Source: Patescibacteria group bacterium (GTDB taxonomy: Bacteria > Patescibacteriota > Minisyncoccia > Phycocordibacterales > UBA2100). Taken from it: DNA of 26,643 nt. The translations under genes were made by a program, and so were the position numbers. The DNA is taken from positions 1 through 26,643 of the forward strand of contig JANLHO010000053.1 of NCBI GenBank assembly GCA_024654485.1, read 5' to 3'. Under the pieces are notes generated by a model. The model ran no database searches. It had not been told where the DNA came from and saw only the letters and a program-made list of their open reading frames with translations. Below, piece after piece: positions 18,860 to 26,643 of the stretch; the first letter of the stretch is position 1, and each line of letters opens with the position of its first letter.

Positions 18860-21800
18860 ATGAGGTCTACACTAAATCTCACGAAAGCCGGTCAATCAGT
18901 AGTCTGGGGTATCGCTACGGCAATGTTCACTATTGCGACCTTTTTCGTGGCAAGCACCACTTTTGCGATTGTTCCTCTATATGTCGATAACACTGTTAGC
19001 TGTGATAACTCCACCGCCGATTCTTCGGTGACGCCTTACTGCACCATTCAGGCAGCGGTAAACGATGCCTTGGACGGCGACACAGTAAGTGTCGGCGCCG
19101 GCACATATGCTGAGAATGTCACACTCGGCGAAGACATCACGCTAGAGGGAGCGCAGTCAGGAGTTGACGCTCGTGGTCGCTCGACCAGCGAGACCATCAT
19201 CGCGCCTTCGTCTGGGATCGGCATCACGCTCACGGCTGGTGTCGCGGGCGCGACCATAGATGGCTTCAGCATCTCCGGGGGAGAAAAAGGCATCGAATCG
19301 ACCTCTGGCCCGCTCGACGGCCTGACCATACAGAACAACATTATCTCAGGATTTACTGGTACCGGTATGTTCCTCAACAATAGCGGTATCGACCTCACGG
19401 TCGACCGGAACGTCGTTGACGGTTCTTCGGGCACCGGCAGTGGCGGTCTCGTCCACCTCGACACCGACAACTTCGACGGAATGTGGTTCACCAACAATAA
19501 TGTTGTCGACGGCGCGGGATACACGGGATTCTTCTCCGACGGCAACCACAACGTGGGCGAGAGCGTCAATCGCTCGCCGAAGCTGACAGGCAACCTATTC
19601 CAGAACAACGAAACTGGCGCGAACCTCGGCCGTTTCTCCTGGGAGTACGCGCACATCTCCAGCAACATGTTTAAGGATAATAACTATCCCGGTTTGCAGG
19701 GCGGCATCCAACACTCAACGATTGAGAAGAACACTTTCGACGGCAACGGCCGTGGCGGGTTGGAGCTTACCGGTTTCGGTGGTTCTGGTGACGCGACGCG
19801 CGGAGCACAGTACAACACCATCACGCATAACATCTTTACCGGAAATGGGTACCTCAATGCGGGGGAGGGCATCTTCCTCTCCACCGGCCAGTTCCCTGGA
19901 ACAATCGCTACCAACGACATCAATCGCAATAGCATAGCGGGGAACGCGGGCGGCATGACGTACGACGGTAGTGAGATCATCGATGCGACCTGTAACTGGT
20001 GGGGTACTGCGAGCGGTCCGAGCGGCGTAGGCCCCGGCTCTGGTGATGCCGCGACCTCGAGCCTGACCATTGACTACGCTACCTGGCTCACAAGCTCCGA
20101 CCTAGATGGTCCATGCAATGGCGTACCTACTGGCTCCATAGAGATAACCAAGTACGCGTGCCCCGCAGACACGGTAGTCACCCGCGAAGATAACGGTGTA
20201 GAAGGGGAGGCTCCAGAGGGTTGCGTACTGCAAGAGGGTGCCTACTTTGGCTATGTGCACGGTGATGCGGAGAATGCCGATGGCCCATACCCTGAGCTTC
20301 CGTTGAATGGTGGCATTATCACCGAAGCAGGGGCGACCTCGGCCGGGATCCTCACTATTGATGAGCTCTCGTCGGACGGCAGGTATCTCGTCATGGAGAC
20401 TGACGGCGCAGGTAATCAGCTCCCGTATCCGGGAAGCGACGTCCTCGGTCTTTACTGTGAAGGCGACGGAGGAGGCAGCAACGACAACCAGGAGCTCACC
20501 TTTGTCCCCGCTGGCGGCGTGGCACACTGCGTCGCATACAATGTGGCAAGCGACACGACGCCCCCGGACGCGCCGGTGCATCTCTCACCGTTCAATGGTG
20601 TCGTCATCGTTCCATCGGCACTCACTGACATTGATTGGACCGATGTGACCGATCCTTCGACACCCGTCACATACTTCTATCAGTCTTCAAATTTGCCGAC
20701 TACGAACGGCAGCGGCGCATTCTCAAGTCCTGTCTACACATCCGGTGCGCTTTCTTCTTCTCACATCCCCGCAGGTGGCACACCGCTCGGTGTCTACTAC
20801 TGGCACGTACGCGCGGAGGACAGCATCGGCAACTCAAGCGCATGGACTAGCCCTTGGAAGATTACGGTAGCGGATCAGGTACATGTCCACATCCTTAAGT
20901 ACATAGATGATGTGCTCGCCACGAGCGAATCGGCAGGAGGCCTCTCCTTCCCGATGTCAGTCAGTTGGCAGGCGGTCAACGTAGGAGGTGGTGCGCCGGG
21001 GAGCGGTAGCTACACGCTAAACTCAAGCGGTTCTGGCACCACTACTCCGTATGCAGCGGTCACGCTCGCATTTGATCCGGGTGCGGATTACGCGACCAGT
21101 GAAATAATAGACAACAGCACCGTCTATTCTCCCGACGCCGAGATCTGCCCCTCAGATAAATTCCAGTTTGTCGGTTATCGCACGGGCGAGACGCTCGCCG
21201 ACGCCGAAGCGGCCGACGCGACAAGCACGGCGCCCTCTTTTGAAGGTCTTACAAGTGACAAGTACGTCATTGTAGGCAACACGCCGTGCACACCGCCGCC
21301 AGCCTGCAACGTGAACGCAAGCAGCGTCTACATGAGTGACGAGACCACGCAATCCGACCCAGAGACCTTCACACTCGTCCCGCACAGCAGCTGGGCGACC
21401 ATCGCCGGTACCGACTGGATCTGGAACGAGTATCAGGACGGCAACACGGATTCGGCGCCCGTGGGTACCGTGACCTTCAGCAAAGAGTTCAGCATCGTTG
21501 GCACGCCGCTCGGCGCGACGCTTGAGATTACGGCCGACAACGGTTACTCTGTGAGCGTCAACGGACACGATCTCTCAGGCATTAGTGGCTGCTTTAGCGA
21601 CGAAGATCAGACGTGGAATTCGGTGCATACGTGTACTATCCCGGCCGGTACATTGCTCCCAGGCGCCAACGTGCTCTCCATAGATGCGACCAACTTCGGT
21701 CCTCCAGAGGATTACACCGGCCCCAATCCGGGCGGGCTTACCTACAAACTCACGGTAGAGAACAACGAGTGTGTCATCCCCGATGTCCACGTGCATATCT

Positions 21801-24415
21801 ATAAGTACATTGACGGCGAGCTTGTAACGAGCGAGTCGGTCGACGGGATATCTTTCCCCATGATTGCGGTCTGGGACGAGGCCAACATCGGCTCCGGTAG
21901 CGGTGGGTACTCGCTTGACGCTTCCGGCTCCGGCACCACGACTCCATACGCGGCGATGACCATCGCGCTGCAGGCAGGGGCAGACTACTCCACCCACGAA
22001 GTGACGGACGGAGATCCGGTGTTTCCGGCGGGCTCAGACTTCTGCCCGGCAGGCAAGTATCAGCTTCAGGGGTATCGCGTAGGCAGCACTCTTGCCGAGG
22101 CGGAGGGAGCAACGCTCACGACGGAAGCGCCCGCCTTCACGAATCTCGCAAGTGACAAGTATGTTATTGTCGAGAACTTACCCTGTGCGTCGCTCAGAAC
22201 GACGGTGAATATCTGTAAAGTGGATGACAACGAAAATCCGCTTTCGGGCTGGAGACTGATGCTCAAGGGGACTCATGTGGAAGACGTGACTGTACCCGCC
22301 AATACTTCGGCAGGGGCCACGACCGTCAATTCACTCTCCTCAGGCATCTCATACCTTGTCCGCGCGACGGGCACGTGGCTCAATTCAGGGGGCAATGGCG
22401 GCAGTGGCAACACCGCGGACGCTGAATTCGTGACGACCGACGACTGGGCCTCTCACACTGACGGCCCGCCGATAAGTGTTGACCAGCTTGACCTGCAAGT
22501 GAACAACGGCTTCGTAGATTGGGGCACGTACAATAGCGACCACTCGTACGCGTACTCCTTCGTTCCCGTCGCTGACGGTACGGCGAGCTTCCGCATCTTT
22601 GACGGACAGAACGGTACGCCGCAGAGTAGCTGGTACAGCGACAACGTTGGTTCGCTTGCCGTAAGTATCTGGCAGGGCTACGCGGGTACCACTGGAGAGA
22701 ACGGCTGTGTTTCGTTTGAAGACGTTCCGTTCGGCGACTACACGATAGGTGAAGAGTTGCGGGACGGCTGGACCAATGTCTCCGGCCTCGGCGAAGTAAG
22801 CGTCTCAAGCGAGAGCAATGAGTTCACCGTCGTCAATCACGACACGAGCACCGACACTGCGACCCTTACGCTCGTGAAATACGTCTTTGGCAGCTCCGAT
22901 GGCAGCTTCAATTTTGAGCTCACGGGTGCCACTGCGACGACCACGAGCATCACTACGGTAGAGGGAGAAGGCTCCGTCGAGATAGCACTGACACCGGGGA
23001 TCTCTACCATTACTGAGATTGTTCCGGAAGGCTGGACCAACACCGGCATGCGCTGTGAATACGAAGGAGACAGTATTGGTGTCGCAGTATCAACGAGCAG
23101 CGAAGAGGTAAGCGCTGACATAGGCGACGAGATTATCTGCTACTTCACCAACGCACCGGAAGGCGAAGAGCCTGCGGTCGTCGGATACAAATGGAACGAT
23201 TACGACTTCAACGGTTCGTGGCAACAGAGCTGCTCCGAGGAGACTGAGTGCACGGAAGAGCCGGGTATTGAGGGCTGGCCGATAGCGCTCGGTCGCGTCG
23301 CCGGGGAGGCCGCTGGTACTGAAGGTGACCCCATACCGGTAGAGATTGTGGAGTTGAACCTCACTGGAGCAAGTCCGCTAGGGCAGTTCTCGCTCGGCGC
23401 TCCGGAGCCGGGACAGTACAAGCTCTTTGAGGGTAGCCAGAGGGGATGGACCCCGACGCACCCCGACGCGATTGATAGCTTCTTCGACATCTTCTATGCA
23501 GTCGGGGTCTCACTGCCTGATGACTTTACGCTCAACACGGACAATGTGTACGACGTAGAGGTAGACGCCAACGGTGACATTACCATCACGCAGGACACCT
23601 CCAGTGAGCCGCAGTCGTTGTGGTTCGGTAACCACCGAGACACCAAACTCGACACGAGCACCATTATCAGCAATGACACCGATCTTGCGACTAACTCAAG
23701 CATCACAGGACAGGCCTACACTGTAGAGTGGCAGGTGATACCCTCCGGCGTGGACACACCGACCGGTACGGTAGAGATAAAGGCCAACGGCGGCGCCGGC
23801 TGCTCGGCTCCGGTAGAGGACGGTCAATGTCAGATTACTCCCGCACTGGCGGGTAACTACCTCCTCATCGCGTACTACAGCGGGGACGCAGTCTATGCGG
23901 TAAGCAACTCGGATTCGCCCGGTGTGTCGCATGGGGTCGTTGATGAACCTGTAACTACGTTCTCTGCAACTATCTTAACGAACCCTATCGGCAACGGTCC
24001 GCCTGTCGGCCCCGGTGGCATCGGCTTCTTTGGACAGGTGCTCGGTGCTTCCACATCCGCAGGAGGCACGATTGGTGAAGTGCTCGGTGCCTCAACCTCC
24101 ACATGCAGTGCGCTCATCACCTCATTCATGGGGCAAGGTAAGGTCAACGATCCGGCGCAGGTCATGGCACTTCAGGCGTTTCTGGATGTAGAGAACAATG
24201 CCGGGCTGCCCATCACAGGTAACTTTGGTCCGTTGACGACAGCGGCTGTCAAAGACTTCCAGATTAAGTACTGGCAGGATATTCTCGCGCCGTGGGTGCC
24301 TTTCGGCCTCCCGACCGACCACACGCCGACTGGCTACGCAGGGAAGACGACAATGTGGAAGATCAACATGCTGTACTGTCCGGATCTCAATCTTCCGTTC
24401 CCACAGCTTCCGTAG
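18860..24415 (+). CDS. Giant multidomain surface protein (beta-helix, SdrD/prealbumin-like modules, peptidoglycan-binding-like C-terminus)
   Basis: A 1851-aa secreted protein. Residues 1-38 are a signal peptide. About 50-410 form a right-handed beta-helix (I-Q-A-A-V-N-D-A-L-D-G-D-T-V to C-N-W-W-G-T-A-S-G-P). After that come: a fibronectin-like domain near 567; two copies of a ~135-aa module (V-H-V-H-I-x-K-Y-I-D, near 674 and 975); a jelly-roll-like domain between them; prealbumin/SpaA-like modules ~1112-1434; an SdrD B-like domain (G-Y-K-W-N-D-Y-D-F-N-G-S) near 1437; and an Ig-like domain ~1593-1700. The end is G-N-G-P-P-V-G, then Q-V-L-G-A-S and E-V-L-G-A-S, and the same wall-binding-like domain as the 17645 gene. 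Adhesin or host-contact protein is the likely role (inference). Codons look less GC-biased than in the flanking genes. Confidence 0.88.
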   Translation: MRSTLNLTKAGQSVVWGIATAMFTIATFFVASTTFAIVPLYVDNTVSCDNSTADSSVTPYCTIQAAVNDALDGDTVSVGAGTYAENVTLGEDITLEGAQSGVDARGRSTSETIIAPSSGIGITLTAGVAGATIDGFSISGGEKGIESTSGPLDGLTIQNNIISGFTGTGMFLNNSGIDLTVDRNVVDGSSGTGSGGLVHLDTDNFDGMWFTNNNVVDGAGYTGFFSDGNHNVGESVNRSPKLTGNLFQNNETGANLGRFSWEYAHISSNMFKDNNYPGLQGGIQHSTIEKNTFDGNGRGGLELTGFGGSGDATRGAQYNTITHNIFTGNGYLNAGEGIFLSTGQFPGTIATNDINRNSIAGNAGGMTYDGSEIIDATCNWWGTASGPSGVGPGSGDAATSSLTIDYATWLTSSDLDGPCNGVPTGSIEITKYACPADTVVTREDNGVEGEAPEGCVLQEGAYFGYVHGDAENADGPYPELPLNGGIITEAGATSAGILTIDELSSDGRYLVMETDGAGNQLPYPGSDVLGLYCEGDGGGSNDNQELTFVPAGGVAHCVAYNVASDTTPPDAPVHLSPFNGVVIVPSALTDIDWTDVTDPSTPVTYFYQSSNLPTTNGSGAFSSPVYTSGALSSSHIPAGGTPLGVYYWHVRAEDSIGNSSAWTSPWKITVADQVHVHILKYIDDVLATSESAGGLSFPMSVSWQAVNVGGGAPGSGSYTLNSSGSGTTTPYAAVTLAFDPGADYATSEIIDNSTVYSPDAEICPSDKFQFVGYRTGETLADAEAADATSTAPSFEGLTSDKYVIVGNTPCTPPPACNVNASSVYMSDETTQSDPETFTLVPHSSWATIAGTDWIWNEYQDGNTDSAPVGTVTFSKEFSIVGTPLGATLEITADNGYSVSVNGHDLSGISGCFSDEDQTWNSVHTCTIPAGTLLPGANVLSIDATNFGPPEDYTGPNPGGLTYKLTVENNECVIPDVHVHIYKYIDGELVTSESVDGISFPMIAVWDEANIGSGSGGYSLDASGSGTTTPYAAMTIALQAGADYSTHEVTDGDPVFPAGSDFCPAGKYQLQGYRVGSTLAEAEGATLTTEAPAFTNLASDKYVIVENLPCASLRTTVNICKVDDNENPLSGWRLMLKGTHVEDVTVPANTSAGATTVNSLSSGISYLVRATGTWLNSGGNGGSGNTADAEFVTTDDWASHTDGPPISVDQLDLQVNNGFVDWGTYNSDHSYAYSFVPVADGTASFRIFDGQNGTPQSSWYSDNVGSLAVSIWQGYAGTTGENGCVSFEDVPFGDYTIGEELRDGWTNVSGLGEVSVSSESNEFTVVNHDTSTDTATLTLVKYVFGSSDGSFNFELTGATATTTSITTVEGEGSVEIALTPGISTITEIVPEGWTNTGMRCEYEGDSIGVAVSTSSEEVSADIGDEIICYFTNAPEGEEPAVVGYKWNDYDFNGSWQQSCSEETECTEEPGIEGWPIALGRVAGEAAGTEGDPIPVEIVELNLTGASPLGQFSLGAPEPGQYKLFEGSQRGWTPTHPDAIDSFFDIFYAVGVSLPDDFTLNTDNVYDVEVDANGDITITQDTSSEPQSLWFGNHRDTKLDTSTIISNDTDLATNSSITGQAYTVEWQVIPSGVDTPTGTVEIKANGGAGCSAPVEDGQCQITPALAGNYLLIAYYSGDAVYAVSNSDSPGVSHGVVDEPVTTFSATILTNPIGNGPPVGPGGIGFFGQVLGASTSAGGTIGEVLGASTSTCSALITSFMGQGKVNDPAQVMALQAFLDVENNAGLPITGNFGPLTTAAVKDFQIKYWQDILAPWVPFGLPTDHTPTGYAGKTTMWKINMLYCPDLNLPFPQLP
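20881..22190 (+). repeat. Internal duplication of a ~135-aa module
   Basis: The first copy spans about 20881-21297 and the second about 21782-22190. Both run from V-H-V-H-I-[LY]-K-Y-I-D through G-S-G-T-T-T-P-Y-A-A to S-D-K-Y-V-I-V and end in a cysteine. They are separated by the jelly-roll-like domain. Divergence is substantial at the DNA level, so the duplication is old. Confidence 0.85.
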
Positions 24416-24436
24416 CCGTTAGAGGTTAATATCCAA

Positions 24437-24466
24437 GCAAAACTCGCCCACAGAGGCGGGTTTTGC
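24437..24466 (+). terminator. Intrinsic terminator of the giant gene
   Basis: GCAAAACTCGCC (24437-24448) pairs with GGCGGGTTTTGC (24455-24466), one wobble, loop CACAGA; the T-run is within the 3' arm and continues GTTG. Located 22 bases after the stop. Confidence 0.85.
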
Positions 24467-24483
24467 GTTGGCTCGGCGCATGG

Positions 24484-24489
24484 GAGAAT
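24484..24489 (+). promoter_or_regulatory. -10-like box GAGAAT
   Basis: GAGAAT ends 7 bases before ATG 24497. The bases between (AAGAAGG) look like a Shine-Dalgarno but touch the ATG, too close to work as one. Confidence 0.45.
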
Positions 24490-24496
24490 AAGAAGG

Positions 24497-25525
24497 ATGA
24501 AGAAACGGAAGGTCTCCATACGGAAGCGCGCTCGCACACGCATACCCCCACTTTTGCCGCGCGGGAGGCGAGCGCTGCGGCGCGTGGAATTCCTCGGGGC
24601 CACGGCTCTCACAGTGTTCGTTCTTTTGTCGGCGGGTATATTCTTTGCCTCCGGCGCACAGCGCTATGCGCTGCGTTTCCCGAATATCGCGGCGGTCATC
24701 TCTGCGGTCCTTGTGCAGCTTTCCAATGCCGACCGTGCGCAAAACGGTCTCGGAGAGCTTACCGTCAATCCCGTGTTGGTCGCCGCAGCCCAAGCCAAGG
24801 CCAACGACATGGCCGAGAAGGGCTACTTCGCTCATGTCTCGCCCGAGGGTCTGGACCCGTGGTTTTGGTTCAAGCAGGTCGGATATAGATTTGAGTACGC
24901 CGGAGAGAATCTCGCGGTGGATTTTTCCGATTCGGGCGACGTCAATGCGGCATGGATGAATTCGCCCACGCATCGCGATAACATTCTGGACCCGCACTAT
25001 ACCGAGGTGGGCATCGCGACGGCGCAGGGGATGTATAAGGGGCGTACGACCACCTTCGTCGTGCAGGTATTCGGGAAGCCCTCGGCCGCCTCCGAAGAGA
25101 GGCGGCTCTCCGCTTCCATCATTCCCGAAAAGCCGACGGAGGTCGCAACGGCAACGACTCGCCCCTCCCCGCCGGAGGCCGAAGTCCTAGGCTCATCAGC
25201 CGACGAAGCATCTGTGGAAACTAAAGTAGCGACCACAAGCCCCGCGCTCGCGGCGTCACTCGCGGAAAAGACCAGCAAAGACATTCCGTGGTGGGGATAC
25301 GTCGTGGGATTCCCGCGGACGACAGCGCACATCGCCTTTTACATCATCGCGTTCTTCGTCATGGCAGCGCTCGCGCTGGACACCGGCCTTGAGATGCACT
25401 GGCATCATCGCAAGCGCGCGCTGCGCGCGGGGCTAGCGCTTGCCGTAGTATCCGTCTTCTTCATCCTCGCCGACTTTTTATTTTTCGCTCCTCCCGTCCT
25501 CGCGCTAATCTCGGCCTCTCTCTGA
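24497..25525 (+). CDS. CAP-domain (SCP/PR1-like) membrane protein
   Basis: A 342-aa protein. A very basic N-terminus (residues 1-30, K/R-rich) leads into a membrane helix at ~32-53. Residues ~70-195 are a bacterial CAP domain with N-A-D-R-A-Q-N-G-L, Y-F-A-H-V-S-P-E-G (near 110), A-G-E-N-L-A (near 135) and N-S-P-T-H-R-D-N-I-L-D-P. The two His and two Glu/Asp residues of the family are present. A Ser/Thr/Ala-rich linker follows with E-V-L-G-S-S near 234. Two or three C-terminal membrane helices (~278-340) complete it. CAP proteins bind or sometimes cleave envelope molecules; activity here is not shown. The VLGSS linker ties it to the neighbouring surface proteins. Confidence 0.92.
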   Translation: MKKRKVSIRKRARTRIPPLLPRGRRALRRVEFLGATALTVFVLLSAGIFFASGAQRYALRFPNIAAVISAVLVQLSNADRAQNGLGELTVNPVLVAAAQAKANDMAEKGYFAHVSPEGLDPWFWFKQVGYRFEYAGENLAVDFSDSGDVNAAWMNSPTHRDNILDPHYTEVGIATAQGMYKGRTTTFVVQVFGKPSAASEERRLSASIIPEKPTEVATATTRPSPPEAEVLGSSADEASVETKVATTSPALAASLAEKTSKDIPWWGYVVGFPRTTAHIAFYIIAFFVMAALALDTGLEMHWHHRKRALRAGLALAVVSVFFILADFLFFAPPVLALISASL

Positions 25526-25549
25526 CGCGCTCAGCGCGGACACAGAAAT

Positions 25550-25583
25550 AGTACATACCATGGTATATACCACAGTATGTACT
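25550..25583. promoter_or_regulatory. Nested palindrome, possible operator
   Basis: AGTACATAC (25550-25558) and GTATGTACT (25575-25583) are perfect inverse complements. Between them lie two more palindromes: ACCATGGT (25557-25564) and TGGTATATACCA (25561-25572). The symmetry is typical of a dimeric regulator's site, but no gene starts next to it. Confidence 0.55.
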
Positions 25584-25669
25584 TATAGAGTGCGGCCGCA
25601 TATGTCAGGTACGTTCGTCGTGAGGAGAACGTCACAAAGTTCATACACAAATCCGTTGGTGGCGTTGCG

Positions 25670-25715
25670 CCCCCTACCCGCATTTCATACGACCGCATGA
25701 AATGCGGGTAGGGGG
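25670..25715. terminator. Perfect 19-bp palindrome between convergent genes
   Basis: Arms at 25670-25688 and 25697-25715 (CCCCCTACCCGCATTTCAT and its complement), loop ACGACCGC. It abuts the stop of the minus-strand HAD gene and follows the CAP gene, so it could end both transcripts; no long T-run is present on either side next to the stem. Confidence 0.7.
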
Positions 25716-25716
25716 A

Positions 25717-26487
25717 TTATCCGGTTTTTTTATCGGCACAGGACCCAAGAATCTCGTTGATTATGGAAAGGGTTTCTTGGGGGCCGCTCGTCGCGCGTGT
25801 CCGAATGCCCGTCGGTATAACGGCGGCGTCGTTGCCTCCCTCATAAAGCGCGTCGCCGACGTAGAGCATGTCGCCCGCAGGGATGCCGAGACGCTCCGAG
25901 AGCCATTTCACGCCGTAGGCCTTGTTGATACCTTTGCGCGCTATATCTATCGCCGTCATACCGCCCATAACGACGTCAAATTGCGGGAGCCGGGGCGCGA
26001 GATTTTTCCATAGTGCGCCGCGCTTCGCATTGCCGGGGTCCCACTCGCGCGTGATGCCGCGCGGAAGGGGGACGCCGAGCATGGCATACGATATCATTGA
26101 CCCCTTGTCCACGTAGCGCTCGCCGTAGCACGGCAGGCCCTCCAATACCGCCGTTTCCCGCACGCTTTCTTCTATCGCCGCGCGTATGGCGCGTCTGTCG
26201 TCCTCTCCGAGATCAAAGGTATAAAGCTGCTCCCACTCCTTCCCGTTTCGGCGGTATCCCTGCGAGGCTCCGCTTACGAGGAGATACAAGTGCTTCACGT
26301 CGGGCGAGGAGGCGAGTTCTCCGAGGAACGACTCCTGAATCCTCGGAAAATCGCGCCCCGTCATTATGCAAACGGGCATCTTCGCCAGTAATTCCAGCAA
26401 CCGCTGCGTCACAACGGGCTCGGGAGCCTGCAGGGTGGGTGCCAGGGTGTCGTCAAGATCAAAAAGTGCTGCGCGCGGACATTCCAT
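25717..26487 (-). CDS. HAD-superfamily hydrolase (Cof / HAD-IIB type phosphatase)
   Basis: A 256-aa cytosolic phosphatase. Motif I is F-D-L-D-D-T-L-A (residues ~9-16; first Asp is the nucleophile). Motif II is I-M-T-G-R-D near 41, motif III includes K of I-N-K-A-Y-G-V-K-W-L near 190, and motif IV is Y-V-G-D-A-L-Y-E-G-G-N-D near 208. The region between motifs II and III is a type-II cap, as in phosphomannomutase-like and Cof proteins. Probably dephosphorylates a sugar phosphate or similar metabolite; substrate unknown. The start ATG 26487 has TATTCT 7 bases upstream and also GGAGGA touching it. The first Asp-Asp pair and the closing G-N-D make the call firm at superfamily level. Confidence 0.9.
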   Translation of the reverse strand: MECPRAALFDLDDTLAPTLQAPEPVVTQRLLELLAKMPVCIMTGRDFPRIQESFLGELASSPDVKHLYLLVSGASQGYRRNGKEWEQLYTFDLGEDDRRAIRAAIEESVRETAVLEGLPCYGERYVDKGSMISYAMLGVPLPRGITREWDPGNAKRGALWKNLAPRLPQFDVVMGGMTAIDIARKGINKAYGVKWLSERLGIPAGDMLYVGDALYEGGNDAAVIPTGIRTRATSGPQETLSIINEILGSCADKKTG

Positions 26488-26494
26488 TCCTCCG

Positions 26495-26500
26495 AGAATA
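26495..26500 (-). promoter_or_regulatory. -10 box TATTCT of the HAD gene
   Basis: TATTCT on the minus strand ends 7 bases before ATG 26487. Confidence 0.6.
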
Positions 26501-26643
26501 CCATATGCTCATAGTGCAGCCACCCGCTCCGCGTCTTCTCCCGCAGCGTATTGAAGACGCTACCCGCGCCGCCCCTTGGAGATATCGGGAGTTACGAACT
26601 CCCGATATTTGAGCTTTCCATACCTTCTGAGCTGCGCCGAGTG
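26501..26643. other. Unassigned window end with a 12-bp hairpin
   Basis: ATATCGGGAGTT (26582-26593) and AACTCCCGATAT (26597-26608) pair perfectly around ACG. One plus-strand frame is open from about 26513 to the window end, but has no clear start or family features. I see no gene I can defend here. Confidence 0.5.

Noticed and set aside
26501..26643. Start of a plus-strand gene at the window end
   Set aside because: The open frame lacks a convincing start, a ribosome-binding site or family motifs, and a strong hairpin lies within it.

Overview
The window looks like a piece of a GC-rich, small-genome bacterium, most likely from the Candidate Phyla Radiation (Patescibacteria; the Kaiserbacteria/Parcubacteria style is my best guess, by inference). 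Reasons: very compact genes; TGA used as an ordinary stop; secreted proteins built from Ig-like and beta-helix modules that end in a peptidoglycan-binding-like domain after a VLGAS-type linker; and -10 promoter boxes 6-10 nt from the start codon of most genes, which implies leaderless or nearly leaderless mRNAs. No phage, IS element or CRISPR array is visible.

Layout. 1-1300: end of a glutaredoxin-like gene and a DUF475/TerC-superfamily membrane protein. 1300-3330: a large palindromic element, tRNA-Arg(CCU), an unrecognised gene, a small membrane protein, tRNA-Phe(GAA), then four tandem hairpins and a 56-bp duplication of the tRNA-Phe 3' part. 3331-5740: a DEDDy exonuclease and hisS (minus strand), divergent from a SET-domain protein. 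5873-8816: a P1B-type metal ATPase (minus), divergent from a membrane-anchored CPHC thioredoxin-fold protein, then a DsbB homologue. 8842-10497: FAD-linked oxidase (GlcD/D-lactate dehydrogenase type). 10593-11483: two unrecognised minus-strand genes with Shine-Dalgarno sites and look-alike terminators. 11629-14656: XRE regulator, small membrane protein, a thioredoxin-fold lipoprotein-like or anchored protein with an in-frame tandem repeat, and a DipZ-like CcdA-TlpA fusion. 14852-25525: cell-envelope block: bactofilin-like membrane protein, Ig-domain anchored protein, DUF5011-like secreted protein, two proteins with the same peptidoglycan-binding-like C-terminus (one 1851 aa long), a decayed paralogue, and a CAP-domain membrane protein. 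25717-26487: a HAD hydrolase.

How the genes fit together. Five thiol-redox genes (glutaredoxin, CPHC protein, DsbB, CPTC protein, DipZ) could supply both oxidising and reducing power outside the membrane. The neighbouring secreted proteins contain cysteines and are plausible clients (inference). Four envelope proteins share the [QE]-V-L-G-[AST]-S motif at the junction between the exposed domains and the anchor. That makes them a candidate co-processed or co-localised set. The most unusual non-coding features are a pair of covarying palindromic elements (1300-1414 and 8123-8216), the tRNA-Phe duplication with its four hairpins, and a 121-nt hairpin between convergent genes at 5739-5859.
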